DNA of 20,714 nt, taken from DATECU01 sp035286745 (lineage in GTDB: Bacteria > Acidobacteriota > Vicinamibacteria > Fen-336). The notes below the pieces were generated by a model. The model was given only the letters and a program-made list of their open reading frames with translations. It made no database searches and was not told the DNA's origin. Below are positions 1 to 6,806 of this stretch, piece after piece. The DNA is taken from contig DATECU010000204.1 in assembly GCA_035286745.1 (NCBI GenBank), positions 1-20,714 on the forward strand, in the 5' to 3' direction. The position numbers and the translations under genes are program-made. Within the stretch, counting starts at the first letter, position 1. Each line of letters begins with the position of its first letter.

Positions 1-1
1 C

Positions 2-778
2 GGCTACCCGGAGGTGATGCTGCTCGGCCAGACCGTGAACGCCTACCGCGTCGCCGACTGCGGCTTCGCGGACCTGCTTCGACGGGTTCATGGGGTCCGT
101 GGCCTGGTCCGGCTGCGCTTCACCACCTCTCACCCGGAGCACGTGACGGTGGCGATGGCGGACGCCTTCCGGGACCTGCCCAAGCTCTGTCCCTACCTAC
201 ACCTGCCCGTGCAGTCGGGCTCGGAGGGGGTCTTGGCTTCGATGCGCCGCGGCTACGGCGCCGCCGAGTACCGAGAGAAGGTGGCCCTGCTCCGCGACCG
301 GGTGCCCGGCCTGGCGCTTTCGACCGACTTCATCGTGGGCTATCCGGGCGAGAGCGAGGAGGACTTCCAGGACTCGCTGGATCTGCTTGAGGACCCCGGC
401 ATCGGTTTCGAGGGCATCTTTGCCTTCACCTACTCGCCGCGACCGGGCACCACCGCCGTTCGATTGGCAGACGATGTGCCGGAGGATGAGAAGCGGCGTC
501 GGTTGAAGATCCTGAACCACCGCCAACAGGCGGCTCAGGCGAGGCGCAACGCGAGCAAGGTGGCCTCGCTGGAGACAGTCCTGGTGGACGAGATCAGCGG
601 CGGCGGTCGCCTGTCGGGGCGCACCCCCCACTTTCGAATCGTGCATTTCGACGGGGACAGCGCCCTTCTGGGCCACCTGGTCGAGGTCGAAATCACCGGC
701 GCGGGAGCCAACTCCTTGACCGGGCGCATCCCGCCAAGCGGTTCATTGACGGGGAGTTCCGCGGCTCCTATATTGTGA
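2..778 (+). CDS. miaB: MiaB-type tRNA methylthiotransferase, C-terminal part (5' truncated by window edge)
   Basis: The frame is open from base 2, so the gene starts outside the window; about 258 codons remain. MiaB is a radical-SAM enzyme that adds a 2-methylthio group to N6-isopentenyladenosine-37 of tRNAs. The visible part covers the second half of the radical-SAM barrel and the TRAM domain. Family hallmarks are LLGQTVNAY near the start, RFTTSHP, LHLPVQSGS, TDFIVGYPGE, SPRPGT and DDVPEDEK. The last 70 or so residues (LVDEISGGGRLSGRT, then VEVEITGAGANSL) match the TRAM tRNA-binding module. The iron-sulphur cysteine motif and the N-terminal methylthiotransferase domain lie upstream and cannot be checked. 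The LLGQ.VNAY and SGRT signatures favour MiaB over RimO or MtaB. The bifunctional nuclease follows 29 bases downstream, probably in the same transcript. Confidence 0.93.
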   Translation, partial: GYPEVMLLGQTVNAYRVADCGFADLLRRVHGVRGLVRLRFTTSHPEHVTVAMADAFRDLPKLCPYLHLPVQSGSEGVLASMRRGYGAAEYREKVALLRDRVPGLALSTDFIVGYPGESEEDFQDSLDLLEDPGIGFEGIFAFTYSPRPGTTAVRLADDVPEDEKRRRLKILNHRQQAAQARRNASKVASLETVLVDEISGGGRLSGRTPHFRIVHFDGDSALLGHLVEVEITGAGANSLTGRIPPSGSLTGSSAAPIL

Positions 779-807
779 CCGACGGCGTGGCTACCGGCGG
801 AGGCGGC

Positions 808-1293
808 ATGGAGATCCAGATGACCATCAAGGGGTTGATGATCGACCCCATCACCAACATGCCGATCATTGTGTTGCGGGATCAAGAGGGTCAGAAGGTG
901 CTGCCGATCTGGGTGGGCGTCTTCGAGGCCAACGCGATCGCCCTGCAGATCGAGAACGTGCAAACGCCGCGGCCCATGACTCACGACCTGCTCAAGAGCA
1001 TCCTGGACAACCTCCACGCTGTCGTCGAGCGAATCGTGGTGTGTGACCTGAAGGAGAACACCTTCTACGCCACCATTCACGTGAGAGTGAACGGGATCAA
1101 GATCCCGATCGACGCCCGTCCCTCCGATGCCATCGCCCTCGCCCTCCGCACCGGTTCGCCGATCTTCGTCGAGGAAACGGTAATCCTGAACGCCAAGACC
1201 GTCGAGTCCACACGGGAGACCATGGACAGCGATCGGCTCCAGAAGTGGCTGGAGGGGCTGAGCGACGACGATTTGGGCAAGTACAAGCACTAG
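808..1293 (+). CDS. Bifunctional nuclease (BFN/DUF151) family protein
   Basis: This 161-residue protein has the BFN domain over residues 1-130. Visible family features are a start of the form MEIQMTIKGLMIDP, LPIWVGVFEANAIALQIE, RPMTHDLL, VERIVVCDLKENTFYA and the conserved IDARPSDAIALALRTGSPIFV. A charged C-terminal tail ends in DDDLGKYKH. BFN proteins are reported to have DNase and RNase activity; the role in most bacteria is unsettled. ATG 808 is preferred because GGAGG lies 4 bases upstream. The in-frame GTG at 775 overlaps the miaB stop but lacks a well-placed ribosome site. Spacing from miaB suggests co-transcription. The gene ends 101 bases before parA and no terminator hairpin is visible after it. 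Family assignment is confident; function in this organism is not shown. Confidence 0.9.
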   Translation: MEIQMTIKGLMIDPITNMPIIVLRDQEGQKVLPIWVGVFEANAIALQIENVQTPRPMTHDLLKSILDNLHAVVERIVVCDLKENTFYATIHVRVNGIKIPIDARPSDAIALALRTGSPIFVEETVILNAKTVESTRETMDSDRLQKWLEGLSDDDLGKYKH

Positions 1294-1329
1294 GGTCTCA
1301 TCCAACCACCACCACAATCCATTTGGTTC

Positions 1330-1358
1330 TTGACCCGGGGCATCGGCTTGCCTAAGAT
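1330..1358 (+). promoter_or_regulatory. Sigma70-type promoter for parAB
   Basis: TTGACC at 1330-1335 and TAAGAT at 1353-1358 are separated by exactly 17 bases, matching the consensus -35 box at 5 of 6 positions and the -10 box at 4 of 6. Transcription would begin near 1365, leaving a leader of about 30 bases with GAGGG at 1386-1390 just before the parA TTG. This is the best promoter match in the window. It means parAB can be expressed independently of miaB and the nuclease gene. Confidence 0.65.
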
Positions 1359-1394
1359 GCCTACGTCTCCACTGTCTTCACACATGAGGGTGCC

Positions 1395-2150
1395 TTGATC
1401 GTCATTGCTATCGCCAATCAGAAGGGTGGGGTGGGCAAGACGACGACGGCCATCAACCTGGCAGCCGCCCTCGCCATGCGCGGCCGGAAGACGCTTCTGG
1501 TCGATCTCGACCCACAGGCGAACTCCTCGATCTCGTATCTGGACATCCGAGCCCTCCCGCACTCGATGTACGACGTGCTGGCGGGGGAGGTGTCCATTCG
1601 CGAGGTGGTTCTTCCTTCCGGACTCGAGAACCTCGACATTGCCCCGGCTCGCATCGCCCTCGCCAAGCTCGAGGCCCAGTTGGTGGGGGCTATCGACGGC
1701 CACTTCCGGCTCAAGGACCGCCTGGCCGAGCTTGGCGACAACTACGAATTCGCCGTCGTCGACACGCCTCCCGCGCTGGGTCTCATCACCGTCAACGCAC
1801 TGGTGGCCGCCACCCACCTGCTGGTCCCCGTGCAGTCCAGCTACTTTGCCCTGGAAGGAACCGACGATCTCCTGGAGACCGTCGAGAAGATCCGGGCTCG
1901 ACCCAACCCCGAGCTCAAGCTGCTGGGGGCCGTGATCACGCTTCACGACAAGCGGACGACTCTCGCCCGCGACGTTCAGAAGGCCATGAGCGATGTTTTC
2001 GGCGATCGAGTCTTCCGGACCACGATCACCAAGAGCATCCGCCTGGAAGAGAGCCCTGCCCACAAAGAGTCCATCTTCACCTTCGCGCCGCAGTCGAGCG
2101 GTGCCTACGAGTACTACCGCCTCTGCGAGGAGGTCATCGAACGTGTCTAG
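1395..2150 (+). CDS. parA: ParA-family chromosome partitioning ATPase
   Basis: ParA ATPases form nucleoid-bound ATP dimers; ParB stimulates hydrolysis, and the resulting gradient moves parS-bound DNA. The 251-residue product has the deviant Walker A KGGVGKTT at residues 10-17 including the signature lysine (K10), the A' segment LLVDLDPQANSS near 34-45, and Walker B FAVVDTPPALG near 119-129. There is no N-terminal helix-turn-helix extension, so it is the short chromosomal (Soj-like) form, not the long plasmid form. The start is TTG 1395, with GAGGG 4 bases upstream; a nearby ATG at 1384 runs into a stop at once. The gene overlaps parB by 8 bases, implying translational coupling. It has its own promoter at 1330-1358. 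Neighbours typical of an origin (rsmG, dnaA, rpmH) are not in the window. Confidence 0.93.
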   Translation: MIVIAIANQKGGVGKTTTAINLAAALAMRGRKTLLVDLDPQANSSISYLDIRALPHSMYDVLAGEVSIREVVLPSGLENLDIAPARIALAKLEAQLVGAIDGHFRLKDRLAELGDNYEFAVVDTPPALGLITVNALVAATHLLVPVQSSYFALEGTDDLLETVEKIRARPNPELKLLGAVITLHDKRTTLARDVQKAMSDVFGDRVFRTTITKSIRLEESPAHKESIFTFAPQSSGAYEYYRLCEEVIERV

Positions 2151-2985
2151 CCCGCGACGCATCGGACTGCCAACAACCCTCAGGATGCGCCACGATCCCC
2201 ACTACGTCGAGCGCCTGTCCCACCCACAGGGCACGCCGATCGGCCGGCTGGTGCCGGTGGAGGATATCGATCCCAATCCCAACCAGCCTCGCCACTCCAT
2301 GGGCGACCTCTCGGAGCTGATCGCGTCGATTCGAGAGAAGGGGATTCTGGAGCCGATCCTGGTGCGGCCGGTCGAGCACCGATTCCAGATCATCGCCGGG
2401 GAGCGACGGTACCGGGCAGCGCTGGAGGCTGGCCTGGACGAGATCCCGTGCGTGGTTCGCGACTGCTCCGACGCCGAGACCATGGAAATCGCGCTGATCG
2501 AGAACCTCCAGCGCAAGGACCTGAGCCCGTTTGAAGAGGCCGACGGCCTCAAGGCGCTGGCCGAGCAGTACGGCTATACCCACGAAGCCATGGCCGAGAG
2601 GCTGGGGAAGAGCCGGACTTCCATCACCGAGGTCCTGTCTCTGAACTCGATGCCAGACGAAGTTCGCCAGCTTTGTCGGCTGGCCGACATCTCATCTAAG
2701 TCGTTGCTTTTACAGGTTGTTAGACAGGGTGACACCCGGAAGATGGTGGCCTTCGTCGACCGCCTGCAACGGGAGGGCGGGACGCGAGCCGAAGCTCGGC
2801 GGATTGCCAAGGAAACCAAGGTGGCTCCCGCCAAGGCCCGGCCGCGGCACTTCGTGTTCAAGTACCAGCCCAAGGAGAAGACCTTCAGCCTGTCGCTGCA
2901 GTTCAGGCGCAGCGATGTGCCCAGGGAGGAAATCGTCCGAGCGCTTCGCTCGATCCTCGATGAACTGGGTCGCGAAGACGGCTGA
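2143..2985 (+). CDS. parB: ParB/Spo0J-family CTPase and parS-binding protein
   Basis: ParB loads at parS and spreads as a CTP-dependent DNA clamp, acting with the adjacent ParA. GTG 2143 is the start: it overlaps the parA stop and has AGGAGG at 2128-2133, 9 bases upstream. Upstream in-frame ATGs lie deep inside parA and have no such site. The 280-residue product has an N-terminal ParB/Srx domain (about 34-125) with NPNQPR near 45-50 and the CTP-binding GERRYR at 86-91. ENLQRKDLSPFEEA (120-133) leads into a helix-turn-helix near 145-165 (AERLGKSRTSI). A C-terminal dimerisation segment spans about 235-280. The usual N-terminal ParA-stimulating tip (the LGKGL motif) is not recognisable; the start is basic instead (SSPRR). 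The convergent membrane-protein gene ends 39 bases downstream. Confidence 0.93.
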   Translation: MSSPRRIGLPTTLRMRHDPHYVERLSHPQGTPIGRLVPVEDIDPNPNQPRHSMGDLSELIASIREKGILEPILVRPVEHRFQIIAGERRYRAALEAGLDEIPCVVRDCSDAETMEIALIENLQRKDLSPFEEADGLKALAEQYGYTHEAMAERLGKSRTSITEVLSLNSMPDEVRQLCRLADISSKSLLLQVVRQGDTRKMVAFVDRLQREGGTRAEARRIAKETKVAPAKARPRHFVFKYQPKEKTFSLSLQFRRSDVPREEIVRALRSILDELGREDG

Positions 2986-3005
2986 GCTGGTACCGGGCGG
3001 TGCGA

Positions 3006-3034
3006 CGAACGGACGGCCTCCGAGCTACCGTTCG
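3006..3034. terminator. Inverted repeat between convergent parB and membrane-protein genes
   Basis: CGAACGG at 3006-3012 is the exact reverse complement of CCGTTCG at 3028-3034, with a 15-base loop. It lies in the short gap between two convergent genes and runs into the last codons of the minus-strand gene. No T-tract follows on either strand, so a factor-independent terminator is only possible, and the stem is short. Confidence 0.3.
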
Positions 3035-5046
3035 AGGACGAAGCGCTCCGTCAGGTAGCGCACGGCCCGCAGCAGGCCGAAGGCACCGTAGCCGCTGGCG
3101 TAGAGCACGCCCAGCCAGCGACGCACCTCCCACAGCCGAACGCCGACAACCCCGAGGGCGATACAGAAGAGCGGAGCCACGATCTCGTGATCCTTGTTGT
3201 AGCGGACCAGGTTGGGACCCGGAAGGCCTCCTGACGCCAGATTGAGGATTAGGTAGGTCGCGGCCCACACGAGGACGAATCGGAGCTGACGTCCCTCCAG
3301 CGCGCGGGCGAGGAGGGCCAGCCCCAGAACGACGACGGGCGAAAAGACGCCGTAGAACACCCAGAGCCGCCAGGCGGCCTTCCTGGCGCCACGGAAAAGA
3401 TCGACCTGCGGCCCGTCAAAGGGGTCGTCGTCATCGATAGCGGGTGCCTCCGCCTCGGCAGGTCGCATTCTCGCCGTGGCTTCCGCCTTGTCGATGACGA
3501 TCTGTTCCTCCGCCATGGGAATACCCCGCCGCATTTGCACGAAGGTCGGGACGTACCGGCCGTAGAAGATGACGAACGAGAGCAGAACGCCCAGGATCCC
3601 TGCTGCGGCGAAGCCGAGCTGTTGCCGGCGCGCTTCCCGTGAGCGCTCGAAGCCAACGTCCAACAGCAGGAACAGGGGCAACAGAATCGCGAAGTTGAGC
3701 AGGCCCTGGGTGTACGTCAGGAAGGCCAAGGCCAGGAGCGAGGCCAAGCCGACGATGACCCGCCGGAGTTGGAGCCGGTCGAGGTTCGCGAGCAGGAACA
3801 GGATGGCCAGCGCATCGACGCTGTGACCGACCAGCGCCGGAAAGTAGGCGAGGCTCAGGCGAGCCAGGAAGATGGGCAGCAGGGCGTGAGCCGCAGCAGC
3901 GGCGGTCGCAACTGCCGCCGGTTGCCGTAGGCGGCGAGCAATGCCGAAGACGACGAGCGTCTCGATGGCGTTCACCAACGCCGCCAGCACCGCCACCGCC
4001 ACTTCAGGCCGAAAGCCCACGAAGCGGATCAGGGGCCAGCACAGGATGTAGAAGGCGGGGGGATAGGGGAAGGCGTACCAGTGCCCGTTCTCGAATTGGA
4101 GCCCCAGGCTGAAGCGGAACTGGTTGGCGGTGAACTCGGAGAGAAAGGCCGGCAGCCCCCGGCGCACCAGTTGCCAGGCGAAAAGAGAGTGGACCTTGAC
4201 GTCCGGGTAGTAGAACTGGGGGTGCAGCAGCAGGGTCAGTCGGACCGCAGCCGCCCCCAGGGCCAGCAAGGTCAGGGTTGCACCTAACGAGACATGACTG
4301 ATACCCAGGGCCCTCGCCAGCGGCGCCCAGCGGCTGGCCGATAGGGCCAGCAAGCCCACGAAGCCGAGCGCAGGAAGGCCCTGGCGCAGGACGCGCTCGA
4401 GGGCCACCGCGTCCCACGCCGCTCCGAACAGGCAGCCCGCCAGCAGCAGGAGGCTGCCCACGCCGGCCAGGCGCCGACTGCCCGCCACGCCGACCGCCAG
4501 GCCAACCAGCAGCACCGCGGCCAGCAGCCGCAGCCGCGTCCCGGTCAGCAGGGCGACCCGGGCGTCACGCCCTCGCCGTTCCACCTCCAGCCAGTCGATG
4601 GCCAGGCCAAGCCCGTTGGGGTTGGCCGAAGTGGCTCGAATCGACAAGCGAAAGGGCTGGTCACCGCGAAGCGCGGGCAGCGGGAATTCCAGGACGCGAT
4701 AGGCCACCTTGGGGTCGGCCTGGATGGCGAAGGCGGCCAGCGTCTGGTCTTCGACCTTGAGCGTGACCTGCGCGGGATCGAGGAAGTGCCGCCGCACCCG
4801 CATCCGAAGCAGCTGCCCGTCGCCTCGAACCCGGATCGGTAGGGTGACCGAGGCCGCCTGGGTGGTCCAGTGAAAGCGGGTGAGGCGGTCGCGTTCCCAC
4901 TCGGCCCGAAAGCCCTGAAGGTACTCGCCATCGTTAGGTCCAAGGTTCAGCAAGGCCGGCCGCGCCCACCGGAGCGCCAGCGGCGGCAACCACCAGGCCA
5001 AGATGGCCAGGACGACCAGGGCCGCCAGGTCGCGCTTGAGACGCAA
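3025..5046 (-). CDS. Large multipass membrane protein with N-terminal luminal/periplasmic domain, GT-C-like
   Basis: I do not recognise a named gene. The 673-residue product begins with a basic tip and one membrane helix (about 8-26). A soluble segment of about 130 residues follows (NLGPNDGEYLQGF, FHWTTQAASVTLPIRV, RMRVRRHFLDPAQVTLKV), with the alternating pattern of a beta-sandwich. After residue 165 there are roughly ten or more hydrophobic helices. A conserved-looking loop between helices reads HPQFYYPDVKVHSLF, then WYAFPYPPAFYIL. This topology resembles polytopic GT-C glycosyltransferases, which use lipid-phosphate sugar donors, but no family catalytic motif can be asserted. A charged loop rich in D/E occurs near residues 530-545 (AIDDDDPFDGPQVD). 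It lies 6 bases downstream of the methyltransferase gene, so the two are almost certainly one transcript. Envelope glycan or lipid modification is a reasonable guess. Confidence 0.6.
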   Translation of the reverse strand: MRLKRDLAALVVLAILAWWLPPLALRWARPALLNLGPNDGEYLQGFRAEWERDRLTRFHWTTQAASVTLPIRVRGDGQLLRMRVRRHFLDPAQVTLKVEDQTLAAFAIQADPKVAYRVLEFPLPALRGDQPFRLSIRATSANPNGLGLAIDWLEVERRGRDARVALLTGTRLRLLAAVLLVGLAVGVAGSRRLAGVGSLLLLAGCLFGAAWDAVALERVLRQGLPALGFVGLLALSASRWAPLARALGISHVSLGATLTLLALGAAAVRLTLLLHPQFYYPDVKVHSLFAWQLVRRGLPAFLSEFTANQFRFSLGLQFENGHWYAFPYPPAFYILCWPLIRFVGFRPEVAVAVLAALVNAIETLVVFGIARRLRQPAAVATAAAAAHALLPIFLARLSLAYFPALVGHSVDALAILFLLANLDRLQLRRVIVGLASLLALAFLTYTQGLLNFAILLPLFLLLDVGFERSREARRQQLGFAAAGILGVLLSFVIFYGRYVPTFVQMRRGIPMAEEQIVIDKAEATARMRPAEAEAPAIDDDDPFDGPQVDLFRGARKAAWRLWVFYGVFSPVVVLGLALLARALEGRQLRFVLVWAATYLILNLASGGLPGPNLVRYNKDHEIVAPLFCIALGVVGVRLWEVRRWLGVLYASGYGAFGLLRAVRYLTERFVLER

Positions 5047-5052
5047 AGGGCC

Positions 5053-5658
5053 CTACTTCAGCAGGACCGCCGCGTAGTAGTCGCAGAGCCCGCTCTGGAG
5101 GACTTCCTCGTGGCCGATCCTGGCCTTCTCGCCGTAGAGATGCCGGTAGGCGTCCGGGGGCCGGATGTGCTCCCCGTTTTCGGCCCGATGGATCAGCCTG
5201 CCGATCAGGTTGAGCTTCGAGATCGAGGGGATGTCCTCGATCACGAGGATGCTGCCGCCGGGCCTCAAGACGCGGAGAGCCTCGTCCAGCACCGAACGTA
5301 CCGCATCGTCGGGCAGGTGATGGAGCAGCCCGAAGATCAGGATTTGATCGAAATGCGACCCGGGAAGACCCGTTTCTCGGGCATCTCTGCAGATGAACCG
5401 ACCCGGGCAGTGGGCGGTCGCGTAGGCAACGTAGCGCGGGTTCAAGTCGACCCCCACGTACTCATCACCCTTGAAGTCGGCAGCGAAGGCGCCGGGGCCG
5501 CATCCCAGGTCCAGCGTCTTGACGCCCGTCCCCGGTTTCAGTTGCCGGCGAATCACCGCGCGGATGGCCCTAAAGCCGTTCTCGACGATACCCCTGATGA
5601 AGACGAAGAGGACCGGATGGTCCGAGATGCGCTCGACGAGCCTGGCGAAAAGACCCAT
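5053..5658 (-). CDS. Class I SAM-dependent methyltransferase
   Basis: The 201-residue protein carries the class I methyltransferase fold. Motif I is LDLGCGPG at residues 49-56, the acidic end of strand 2 is VGVDLNP at 68-74, a DAR motif precedes the post-II segment (HFDQILIFGLLHHLPDD), and EALRVLRPGGSILVIED is the motif III region. The N-terminus (LFARLVERISDHPVLFVFIRGIVENGF) is hydrophobic and could be a membrane-associated helix. Substrate is unknown; the layout is of the Methyltransf_11 type that modifies lipids, quinones or sugars. ATG 5658 has GAGG 4 bases upstream on the minus strand. It leads a two-gene operon with the membrane protein, so a small-molecule or envelope-lipid substrate is plausible. 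Confidence 0.85.
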   Translation of the reverse strand: MGLFARLVERISDHPVLFVFIRGIVENGFRAIRAVIRRQLKPGTGVKTLDLGCGPGAFAADFKGDEYVGVDLNPRYVAYATAHCPGRFICRDARETGLPGSHFDQILIFGLLHHLPDDAVRSVLDEALRVLRPGGSILVIEDIPSISKLNLIGRLIHRAENGEHIRPPDAYRHLYGEKARIGHEEVLQSGLCDYYAAVLLK

Positions 5659-5729
5659 GACACCTCTAGGGCCACGGGCGGCGGCCCCCGAGGCCTCCTG
5701 ATCGGCAAAGTCGCGCGCCGGAGCGAGCG

Positions 5730-5759
5730 AGTCTATCGAAGCGCGGGAGACGTCGTCAA
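5730..5759 (-). promoter_or_regulatory. Candidate promoter for methyltransferase/membrane-protein operon
   Basis: On the minus strand, TTGACG (5759-5754) is followed after 18 bases by TAGACT (5735-5730), five of six and four of six consensus matches. Transcription would start near 5722, about 60 bases before the methyltransferase ATG at 5658. It sits in the 209-base divergent gap at 5659-5867, which holds no gene. Confidence 0.4.
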
Positions 5760-5780
5760 TCGAGGCGTCCGCGACCGACA

Positions 5781-5828
5781 GCTGTCGGCTGTCAGCGATG
5801 AGCGATCAGCTGCGGCAATCAGCGGACG
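5781..5828 (+). repeat. Heptanucleotide tandem repeat (GCTGTCA-like) in divergent intergenic region
   Basis: Consecutive 7-base units read GCTGTCG, GCTGTCA, GCGATGA, GCGATCA, GCTGCGG, then a 6-base CAATCA and GCGGACG. The first four are clean variants of GC(T/G)(G/A)T(C/G)(A/G); later units decay. The array lies just upstream of the SDR gene and resembles the short tandem heptamer repeats scattered through intergenic DNA of several bacterial groups. A related array is at 15274-15294. Confidence 0.6.
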
Positions 5829-5867
5829 GGATTCGGTGTAATCTCCGGTCCCAAACGGGAGGAGAGC

Positions 5868-6665
5868 ATGACCAGCGGAACTCCGGACCTTCGCGCCCTG
5901 GTGACCGGGGCATCGAGCGGCATCGGGGCCGCCTTCGCCCGCGCGCTCAAGGCCCGCGGGGAGAGGCTGATCCTGGTGGCGCGCCGTGCGGATCGGCTGC
6001 ACAGCCTGGCGCAGGAGTTAGGTGGTGAGGGGGAAGCGACCGTGCTGCCCTTCGACCTCGGGCAGGCCGGCAGCGGCCCCCGCTTGGAGGCGGCGGTGCG
6101 GGAGCGAGGGTTGGCGGTCGACCTGCTGGTCAACAATGCGGGCTTTGGCGATAGCGGGCACTTCGCGCGGGAGGACCCGGCCCGGCTGGTGGGCATGGTG
6201 GACCTGAACGCCCGCGCCGTCGTTGAGCTGACGAGGGCCTTCGTGCCCGGCATGATCGAACGCAGGCGAGGGCGCATCGTCAACGTGGCCTCGACCGCCG
6301 CCTTCCAGCCGTGCCCCTTCCTCGCTGTGTATGCGGCCAGCAAGGCCTTCGTGCTCGCCTTCACCGAGGCCCTCCACGAGGAGCTGGCGGGCACTGGGGT
6401 CAGGGTTCAGGCCCTGTGCCCCGGCCTGACCGAGACCGAGTTTCAGCAGGTCGCTCGCACCGATCACGTTCCCTTCAACAAGACGCCGGCCATGAAGGCG
6501 GAAGACGTCGTGGCCTGGTCGCTGGCTGGCCTCGACCGGGGCAAGCTCCGCGTGATTGCCGGCTGGCAGAACCGCCTGACCGTGGCCGCCCAACGTCTGG
6601 TGCCACAGGCTGTGGTCCGCAAGATCGCGGGCCGGATGCTCCGTCCCCCTCACTCGCCCGCGTAG
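5868..6665 (+). CDS. Classical short-chain dehydrogenase/reductase (candidate 3-ketosphinganine reductase)
   Basis: This 265-residue classical SDR should catalyse an NAD(P)H-dependent carbonyl reduction in the cytosol or at the membrane face. The cofactor motif TGASSGIG is at residues 13-20, with VARR at 37-40 (arginines here favour NADPH) and NNAG at 89-92. The catalytic residues are N114, S142, Y155 and K159 (YAASK). A PGLTETEF segment follows. The C-terminal 60 residues are basic with an amphipathic look (RLTVAAQRLVPQAVVRKIAGRML), which could allow membrane association. ATG 5868 has GGAGG 5 bases upstream. The SPT-type synthase follows after 141 bases, so a role reducing the 3-keto group of a long-chain base is attractive. 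The sequence alone gives only a general SDR of the DltE/YqjQ sort. The gap before the next gene means it may be a separate transcript. Confidence 0.88.
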   Translation: MTSGTPDLRALVTGASSGIGAAFARALKARGERLILVARRADRLHSLAQELGGEGEATVLPFDLGQAGSGPRLEAAVRERGLAVDLLVNNAGFGDSGHFAREDPARLVGMVDLNARAVVELTRAFVPGMIERRRGRIVNVASTAAFQPCPFLAVYAASKAFVLAFTEALHEELAGTGVRVQALCPGLTETEFQQVARTDHVPFNKTPAMKAEDVVAWSLAGLDRGKLRVIAGWQNRLTVAAQRLVPQAVVRKIAGRMLRPPHSPA

Positions 6666-6700
6666 GAGAGTGGGCCACACCCGCTTCGGTAACCGGGGTC

Positions 6701-6729
6701 TTCCGGCTGGTTCCAAGTCCTGGTATCAT
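6701..6729 (+). promoter_or_regulatory. Weak candidate promoter for the SPT-led operon
   Basis: TATCAT at 6724-6729 is preceded by TG one base upstream, an extended -10 form, and sits in a locally AT-richer patch. The best -35 at 17 bases spacing is TTCCGG (6701-6706), which is poor. Start would be near 6736, giving a 70-base leader with the G/C-tract hairpins. Confidence 0.3.
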
Positions 6730-6746
6730 TTGGGCTTACTACGTCC

Positions 6747-6786
6747 GGGGGAACCGGCAGGTGCGCCCCCCCTGAGGTCTCGGGGG
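6747..6786 (+). promoter_or_regulatory. Mutually exclusive hairpins in leader of the lipid operon
   Basis: A G5 tract (6747-6751), a C7 tract (6766-6772) and a second G5 tract (6782-6786) lie in sequence in the leader. The C tract can pair with either G tract. The second pairing is reinforced by GAG/CTC inside its loop and would bury the alternative GTG start at 6786, but not the ATG at 6807. There is no T-tract, so if it regulates anything it is more likely at translation. It could also be chance in GC-rich DNA. Confidence 0.3.
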
Positions 6787-6806
6787 TGTCAGTGGAGAGG
6801 AAGAGC

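Noticed and set aside
775..807. GTG start overlapping the miaB stop for the bifunctional nuclease
   Set aside because: The nearest purine-rich site is about 17 bases upstream, and the added residues are not part of the family domain. ATG 808 has GGAGG.
1076..1091. TTCACGTGA core inside the nuclease gene, reminiscent of a parS site near parAB
   Set aside because: Only about 10 of 16 positions fit the TGTTTCACGTGAAACA consensus and the flanks are not palindromic; it falls in conserved coding sequence.
1993..2142. Upstream extension of the parB frame to an ATG inside parA
   Set aside because: The extra 50 residues overlap parA in another frame, look non-native and lack a ribosome site. GTG 2143 has AGGAGG at good spacing.
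1290..2162. A 290-codon minus-strand frame covering parA
   Set aside because: It lies entirely opposite parA, which carries intact Walker motifs, and covers the parA promoter.
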